Shown here piece after piece: positions 1-3,395 of a stretch of 5,494 bases of DNA (the first letter of the stretch is position 1; each line of letters opens with the position of its first letter). The notes under the pieces were generated by a model. It was not told where the DNA came from. It was given only the letters and a program-made list of their open reading frames with translations, and searched no databases. Source of the stretch: Chloroflexia bacterium (GTDB taxonomy: Bacteria; Chloroflexota; Chloroflexia; QHBQ01; JADMIH01); NCBI GenBank assembly GCA_025927935.1, contig JAICKM010000489.1, positions 1 to 5,494 of the forward strand, given 5' to 3'. The position numbers and the translations under genes were made by a program.

Positions 1-20
1 CGACGGGACCCGCCCAACGC

Positions 21-770
21 ATGGTGGAACTACGCATTCTCCGCCAGGACAAACCCGCCGGGGCCACCGGCGCCGATCCGCGCTGGGAAGAATTCAGCGT
101 GCCCTATCGCCAGGGCATGAACATCATCTCCTGCCTGCAAGCGATCCAGCGCAACCCGGTGAACAAGGCCGGGCAGCCGACCCAACCCGTGGTCTGGGAG
201 AGCAACTGCCTGGAAGAGGTCTGCGGCGCCTGCACCATGGTCATCAACGGCAAGGTGCGCCAGGCGTGCTCGGCCCTGGTCGATAACCTGACCCAGCCGA
301 TCAGTTTGGAGCCGTGCCACACCTTTGCGGTCGTTCGCGATCTGATTGTGGACCGTTCGCGCATGTTCGAGACGCTGAAGAAGATCAAGGGCTGGGTGCC
401 CATCGACGGCACCTATGACCTGGGTCCCGGCCCCAAAATGAACGAGGCCGACCGGCAGATTTCCTATGTGCTCTCGACCTGTATGACCTGTGGCGCCTGC
501 CTGGAAGCCTGCCCGAATGTGAATGACTCGACGCCGTTCATCGGGTCGTTCGCCCTCAACCAGGTGCGCCTGTTCAACAGCCACCCCACCGGCGCCATGA
601 TCGCCGAGGAGCGGCTGGAGGCGCTGATGGACGAGGGCGGCATCGCCTACTGCGACAACGACCAGAACTGCGTGCGCGTCTGCCCCAAGGGCATCCCGCT
701 TACCGACAGCATCGCCGAGATGAACCGGCAGGTCAACTTCTACGCGATCAAGAGCATCCTGAACAAGTAG
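21..770 (+). CDS. sdhB: Succinate dehydrogenase/fumarate reductase iron-sulfur subunit (SdhB)
   Basis: The iron-sulfur subunit of complex II passes electrons from the flavoprotein SdhA to the membrane quinone site during succinate oxidation or fumarate reduction, on the inner face of the cytoplasmic membrane. The 249-residue product has the usual family length. Its N-terminal ferredoxin domain carries the [2Fe-2S] ligands C63, C68, C71 and C83. The C-terminal domain carries C154, C157, C160 and C164 (motif CMTCGACLEACP), then C211, C217 and C221 (CDNDQNCVRVCPKGIP). By family knowledge, C154/C157/C160/C221 bind [4Fe-4S] and C164/C211/C217 bind [3Fe-4S]. All cluster ligands are present, so it should be functional. 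The CMTCG..CLEACPNVN form resembles Bacillus-type, menaquinone-linked enzymes (inference). The ATG at 21 fits the expected N-terminus, but no clear Shine-Dalgarno precedes it and the frame stays open to the window edge, so a slightly earlier start is possible. sdhA/sdhC probably lie upstream, outside the window. Confidence 0.95.
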   Translation: MVELRILRQDKPAGATGADPRWEEFSVPYRQGMNIISCLQAIQRNPVNKAGQPTQPVVWESNCLEEVCGACTMVINGKVRQACSALVDNLTQPISLEPCHTFAVVRDLIVDRSRMFETLKKIKGWVPIDGTYDLGPGPKMNEADRQISYVLSTCMTCGACLEACPNVNDSTPFIGSFALNQVRLFNSHPTGAMIAEERLEALMDEGGIAYCDNDQNCVRVCPKGIPLTDSIAEMNRQVNFYAIKSILNK

Positions 771-783
771 GCTGCTCGCCACA

Positions 784-848
784 ACGCGCCGCCCCGGCGG
801 TCCTGACCCGGTTCTGGGACCGGTCAATGGACCGCCGGGGCGGCGCGT
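784..848. terminator. Long hairpin between convergent genes, probable bidirectional terminator
   Basis: Positions 784-803 are perfectly complementary to 829-848 (20 pairs, almost all G-C). Inside, TGACC 804-808 pairs with GGTCA 822-826 and a few more pairs close a small loop, giving nearly 30 pairs. It starts 14 bases after the sdhB stop and 25 bases beyond the stop of the minus-strand deacetylase gene, where a shared terminator is expected. On the plus strand it is followed only by a loose T-rich stretch (849-857, gttctcttt). There is no T-run on the minus side, so it is not a textbook intrinsic terminator in either direction. It may instead work as a 3'-end stabiliser or a barrier to transcription. 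Confidence 0.65.
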
Positions 849-872
849 GTTCTCTTTCAACCGGCGCGCAGC

Positions 873-1736
873 TTAGCTACGCATGACCACGCGGCGATAG
901 CTTTCGCCGTAGGGCACGCCGGCCAGGGCGCCGGTCTCGGCGGCGCGGGTACGGATGCGCTCGGCCAGTTCCTCCGGCGGGCCGATCTGGCTGGCGTGGT
1001 GCTTGAGCGCCGCGATCTTTTTGTCCAGTGTCTCCGTAATGTCGCTGACCACGTTCGGCTGATCCGATCCCCAGAGGTAGATCTCCTTCACCTTGTGCGG
1101 CTCCAGACCCTCCTCGGTGATCTGCTCCGGGTATTGCAGGGGATCGCGCGCCGTGGGATAGATGGCGTCGATGGTCGCCGTGCCGACGGCGCGGTGGTCC
1201 GGGTGGTTGATGAACTGGTTGTTGTAGAACATCGTTAGCGGATCGTGAACCATCACCGCATACGGGCGGTAGCGCCGGATCAGGCGGGTGATCTCGCCGC
1301 GCAACTTCAGATCGGGTTGGACCAGGCCGTCCGGGAAGCGCAGGAAGACGACCTCCTCGACGCCCGCCTCACGCGCCGCCGCGACTTGTTCTTGCTCGCG
1401 GGTGTTCGACAGCCGCGCGTTGGTCATCGTCTTATCGGCGGTGCCTTTGTCGCCGCTGGTGACCACCACGTAGACGACATGGAGGCCCGCCGCCACCCAT
1501 TTGGCGATGGTGCCCGCCGAGCTAAACTCCGCGTCGTCGGGGTGCGCGCCGATCAGCAGCACGGTGGTAGGGCTGTCCGGTTGGCCTTCGACAGGGGGCG
1601 CTTGCGGCGGGCCGACCACTTCCAGCGGGGCGGGGGCGGGCAGAGTCGCCGCCTGGGACTCCGAGACCCCGGTTGTATTCGTTGCATCGCCGGTACCGGC
1701 GACGATTTCACCACTTTCAGATTGTGCCATTCTCAC
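873..1736 (-). CDS. PIG-L/LmbE-family zinc-dependent deacetylase
   Basis: Members of this family use a zinc ion to remove N-acetyl groups from GlcNAc-type substrates, such as GlcNAc-inositol or GlcNAc-malate in mycothiol and bacillithiol synthesis, or glycolipids and antibiotics. The substrate here cannot be told from sequence. The 287-residue product has the Rossmann-like start VLLIGAHPDDAE at 59-70 and the second metal motif HPDHR at 178-182. H65, D68 and H181 are the expected zinc ligands and D67 the expected general base. The RFPDG segment at 133-137 also fits the family. Residues 1-56 are an Ala/Pro/Gly-rich, probably disordered extension, with no signal peptide or membrane segment. The start chosen is GTG at 1736, because AGGAGG (complement of 1744-1749) lies 7 bases upstream. 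An ATG two codons later (1730) is 13 bases from the same site and less likely. It is the last gene of the minus-strand unit, 58 bases after the glycine-zipper gene. That gap contains a hairpin over the ribosome-binding site. Confidence 0.9.
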   Translation of the reverse strand: MRMAQSESGEIVAGTGDATNTTGVSESQAATLPAPAPLEVVGPPQAPPVEGQPDSPTTVLLIGAHPDDAEFSSAGTIAKWVAAGLHVVYVVVTSGDKGTADKTMTNARLSNTREQEQVAAAREAGVEEVVFLRFPDGLVQPDLKLRGEITRLIRRYRPYAVMVHDPLTMFYNNQFINHPDHRAVGTATIDAIYPTARDPLQYPEQITEEGLEPHKVKEIYLWGSDQPNVVSDITETLDKKIAALKHHASQIGPPEELAERIRTRAAETGALAGVPYGESYRRVVMRS

Positions 1737-1739
1737 TTT

Positions 1740-1768
1740 GCGGCCTCCTGCCCGGGGGCTGAGGCCGC
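1740..1768 (-). promoter_or_regulatory. Hairpin overlapping the deacetylase ribosome-binding site
   Basis: GCGGCCTC (1740-1747) and GAGGCCGC (1761-1768) are an exact 8-base inverted repeat around a 13-base loop. In the minus-strand mRNA, the 3' arm of the hairpin includes most of the Shine-Dalgarno AGGAGG (complement of 1744-1749) of the GTG-start deacetylase gene. Folding would hide the ribosome-binding site. A second SD-like AAAGGAGG (complement of 1773-1780) lies just before the hairpin without a usable in-frame start and could be a ribosome standby site. The base pairing is seen directly; the regulatory role is inferred. No known riboswitch class is recognised. Confidence 0.4.
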
Positions 1769-1794
1769 ACTGCCTCCTTTCAGGTTGCGATTAC

Positions 1795-2331
1795 TCATGA
1801 TGCGGATTGCGGCGGCGGGCCGGGCGCTGCGGGCCGTTCATCGCCGATCAGGCTGAAATCGGTCTCGGTGGCGCCTAGCTCGCGCAGCAGGGCGCGCACT
1901 TCTTCATGGCGCGGCGTGGGGCCGACCGTGACGACCACCCCGCCTTCGCGCACGCGCTGCTCCAGTTGCTGGGCATGGGCCTCGGTTAGCCCCACGCCGG
2001 TCAGCACGCCGACGATGCCGCCGGTGCTCGCGCCAACCACCGCGCCGCCGAGGGCGGCCATCAGCGGCCCGGCGGCGAGAAGTGGCCCCAGCCCCGGAAT
2101 CATCAGGACACCCGCCCCGAGCAGCCAGCCGCCCAGGCCGCCCAACACGCCGCCAACCGTGGCTCCGGTTGAGGCGCCCTCGTGGCCCGCTTCTTCTTCC
2201 GCCTCCGGTACGGGGTCATTCATAATCACGCTGACATCCGCCGGAGCAAAGCCGCGCGCTTGCAGCGCCTGGATCGCGGTTGCGGCCTGCGCCCGGTCGA
2301 CGAAGACGCCCACCGCCATTTCCGATGACAT
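1795..2331 (-). CDS. Glycine-zipper protein with YflT-like (general stress 17M-type) fold
   Basis: The 178-residue protein has three parts. Residues 5-40 look like a small alpha/beta unit (AVGVFVDRAQAATAIQALQ..GFAPADVSVI), the pattern of heat-induced stress proteins of the YflT/GSP17M type. Residues 54-114 are a Gly/Ala-rich stretch with small-x3-small spacing (GGVLGGLGGWLLGAG, then GGAVVGASTGGIVGVLTGVG) broken by PG at 79-80. This is a glycine-zipper hairpin likely to insert into or associate with the membrane. Residues 115-158 form a second alpha/beta unit (EAHAQQLEQRVREGGVVVTVG) and the tail is Pro-rich. By analogy it may be a stress-related membrane-associated protein, but the biochemical role is unknown. 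The ATG at 2331 is preceded by GAAGGAA (complement of 2338-2344) with 6 bases between. It follows the upstream gene by 18 bases and precedes the deacetylase by 58, so all three are probably cotranscribed. Confidence 0.75.
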   Translation of the reverse strand: MSSEMAVGVFVDRAQAATAIQALQARGFAPADVSVIMNDPVPEAEEEAGHEGASTGATVGGVLGGLGGWLLGAGVLMIPGLGPLLAAGPLMAALGGAVVGASTGGIVGVLTGVGLTEAHAQQLEQRVREGGVVVTVGPTPRHEEVRALLRELGATETDFSLIGDERPAAPGPPPQSAS

Positions 2332-2349
2332 AATCTGTTCCTTCGTTCG

Positions 2350-2757
2350 CTATAGCCGCGTCGATTTGGGCCGGTGCAGTTGCCGCCAGCGGCGTTGGCG
2401 CTCGACCAGGATCTCGATGTTCTCCCAGGTATCGTTGCCCTGCTCGGCGCGGGCCTCGATCACCCAGGGTTCGATGCGCTCCCAGAGCGGTCCGGTATCG
2501 TTCAAGACATCAAACAGCAGATCTTCGCTCAGCAAACCGTGATCGATCAGCGCGCCGACCAGTTCCCAGTAGCCCAGGACACTGTCCAGCCGATTGCGTT
2601 CCTGTGTGCCGGCGGGATAGCGGTGGCTGACCTCGCTCCAGGGACCGGGGCGAAACTCACGCAAGAACCAGTTCTCGTTCTCCAGGAACCGGGGTTCTTG
2701 CCGGGTGCGGAATAGTTGCAACATTAGCTTGGCGTCTTCATGGGTAGGGATGCCCAT
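2350..2757 (-). CDS. Small conserved-type protein, DUF4760-like
   Basis: This 135-residue soluble protein is predicted to be almost entirely helical. It is rich in Trp, Arg and Glu, with no signal peptide or membrane segment. The arrangement LGYWELVGALIDHGLLSEDLLFDVL (61-85), then LWERIEPWVIEARAEQGNDTWENIEIL (91-117), resembles the DUF4760 pattern: a 'YWE..G.l...G.l..ell' helix pair followed by a Trp-containing helix. This is recognition by eye, not a profile match, and no function is known. Start ATG 2757 has AGGAGG (complement of 2769-2774) 11 bases upstream, a slightly long but acceptable spacing; no other in-frame start fits better. It is the first gene of the minus-strand unit, ahead of the glycine-zipper and deacetylase genes. 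GC content and codon use look like those of the neighbours. Confidence 0.7.
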   Translation of the reverse strand: MGIPTHEDAKLMLQLFRTRQEPRFLENENWFLREFRPGPWSEVSHRYPAGTQERNRLDSVLGYWELVGALIDHGLLSEDLLFDVLNDTGPLWERIEPWVIEARAEQGNDTWENIEILVERQRRWRQLHRPKSTRL

Positions 2758-2935
2758 ACTCGCGTGTGCCTCCTGCCTGTGTGATTCGCGTGCCCAGGAG
2801 AGCGGAACAGGTGTTGTCCTGCCGGGCGCCTGGTGTGTCGCAGCGCACGGGCTAACTGGGATTCGCTGCCGGATAGAGGCAGATCAATTTTTGTGCCGCC
2901 CTGTGACAAAATCGCTGTTTTCCCGGCGCGGGTCC

Positions 2936-3039
2936 CGGTACATCGCGTATGGTTTGTACAGCCCGGCAGCCGGGCGCTCCAGCAGGGCCGGCCCCTATAG
3001 GTCCGATTCCCGACTTAGCAACGAGCGCGGTACATCGCG
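2936..3039. repeat. 12-base direct repeat CGGTACATCGCG, two copies
   Basis: Identical copies lie at 2936-2947 and 3028-3039, 92 bases apart start to start. The second ends 7 bases before the -35 of the tyrS promoter and close to the -35 of the candidate minus-strand promoter. The pair could be an operator bound by a regulator of the divergent units. The sequence identity is certain; the function is speculative. Confidence 0.35.
2994..3021 (-). promoter_or_regulatory. Candidate promoter for the minus-strand three-gene unit
   Basis: Read on the minus strand, TTGCTA (complement of 3016-3021) and TATAGG (complement of 2994-2999) are separated by 16 bases. Each matches four of six consensus bases. 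Transcription would start near 2987, leaving a leader of about 230 bases before the first gene. The -10 lies in the palindrome CCTATAGG (2994-3001), next to another palindrome GGGCCGGCCC (2985-2994). The match is modest, and nearer alternatives (such as TTGTCA, complement of 2904-2909) have a poorer -10. Confidence 0.3.
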
Positions 3040-3046
3040 CGACGGA

Positions 3047-3076
3047 TTGACACCGGCTAGGGCGCTGTGCTAGAAC
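3047..3076 (+). promoter_or_regulatory. Sigma-70-type promoter of the T-box/tyrS unit
   Basis: A perfect -35 TTGACA (3047-3052) is followed after 18 bases by TAGAAC (3071-3076), a four-of-six -10 element with an upstream TG (3068-3069) making it an extended -10. The expected start is near 3083, immediately before the 5' strand of T-box stem I. The position relative to the riboswitch strongly supports it. Confidence 0.75.
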
Positions 3077-3082
3077 TGAGGC

Positions 3083-3373
3083 AACCGAATCGCGAGAAGG
3101 CAATGATGGAGACCCAGTAGGGCCGGAGCGGTAACCAGGCAGAGAGCGCGCGGGTGGTGTGAGCGCGCGGCGACCTCCGGCGGCGAATTACCCTCTGGAG
3201 CCTGTGGCTGAACGCGGCATGAGCCGCTGGTAGGCTGCTCACGGGAGCGCCCGTTACCGCGCCCCGCGTCCCCGACGCGGTGAGGTCCCGCGCCGCGAGG
3301 CGGGGACGCAAGCACGGTGGTACCACGAGCCGGTCTCCGACCCTCGTCCGCGCAAAGGCGGGCGGGGTTTTTT
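3083..3373 (+). promoter_or_regulatory. Tyrosine-specific T-box riboswitch leader
   Basis: The leader binds tRNA-Tyr and lets transcription continue when the tRNA is uncharged. Stem I base: AGGC 3098-3101 pairs with GCCU 3200-3203. The kink-turn is AAUGAU (3102-3107) against GGA (3197-3199). GGAG 3108-3111 pairs with CUCU 3193-3196. The specifier loop has loop E AGUA (3116-3119) opposite GAA (3185-3187), then the specifier UAC at 3189-3191, a tyrosine codon matching the downstream tyrS. The distal hairpin GCGCGC 3146-3151/3163-3168 has the loop GGGUGGUGUGA typical of T-boxes. Further hairpins are 3214-3227, 3237-3248 and 3264-3280. T-box element: bulge UGGUACC (3318-3324), in which UGGU pairs with the tRNA ACCA end (A73, as expected for tRNA-Tyr). 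Antiterminator: 3312-3317 with 3348-3353 (one mismatch) and ACGAG 3325-3329 with CUCGU 3343-3347. It competes with the terminator for 3342-3351. Confidence 0.95.
3342..3373 (+). terminator. T-box intrinsic terminator
   Basis: CCUCGUCCGC (3342-3351) pairs over all ten positions (two G-U) with GCGGGCGGGG (3358-3367) around the loop GCAAAG, followed by six T (3368-3373). The 5' arm is also needed for the antiterminator, so the two structures exclude each other. It lies 22 bases before the ATG of the downstream reading frame, so termination would switch off the whole B3/4-tyrS unit when tRNA-Tyr is charged. Confidence 0.93.
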
Positions 3374-3395
3374 ATTGCCCTGAACAGGAGCAGCG

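Larger units (their letters stand above)
2758..3046. other. Intergenic region upstream of the divergent units
   Basis: No credible protein gene or RNA gene is seen. The stretch holds the leader of the minus-strand unit, the candidate minus promoter, a short hairpin GCCCGG/CCGGGC (2961-2966/2970-2975), adjoining palindromes GGGCCGGCCC (2985-2994) and CCTATAGG (2994-3001), and the 12-base direct repeat described separately. Short open frames here have no recognisable product and no convincing ribosome-binding site. Confidence 0.6.

Noticed and set aside
30..860. Minus-strand open frame (276 codons) antisense to sdhB
   Set aside because: It is opposite an intact SdhB with all cluster cysteines, has biased composition, and runs through the intergenic hairpin.
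1868..2542. Plus-strand open frames over the glycine-zipper and DUF4760-like genes
   Set aside because: They have Ser/Pro/Arg-rich low-complexity products with no ribosome-binding site, opposite two minus-strand genes with good starts.
2881..2909. Minus-strand promoter TTGTCA with TGATCT after 17 bases
   Set aside because: The -10 matches consensus only weakly; the pair at 2994-3021 scores better by eye, though neither is strong.
2936..3039. Possible CRISPR or mobile-element end
   Set aside because: There are only two 12-base copies, with no further repeats, spacers, transposase or target duplication.
2705..3326. Short open frames on both strands across the intergenic/T-box region
   Set aside because: They overlap the riboswitch or leader, have Arg/Ser/Pro-rich products and no convincing start signals.
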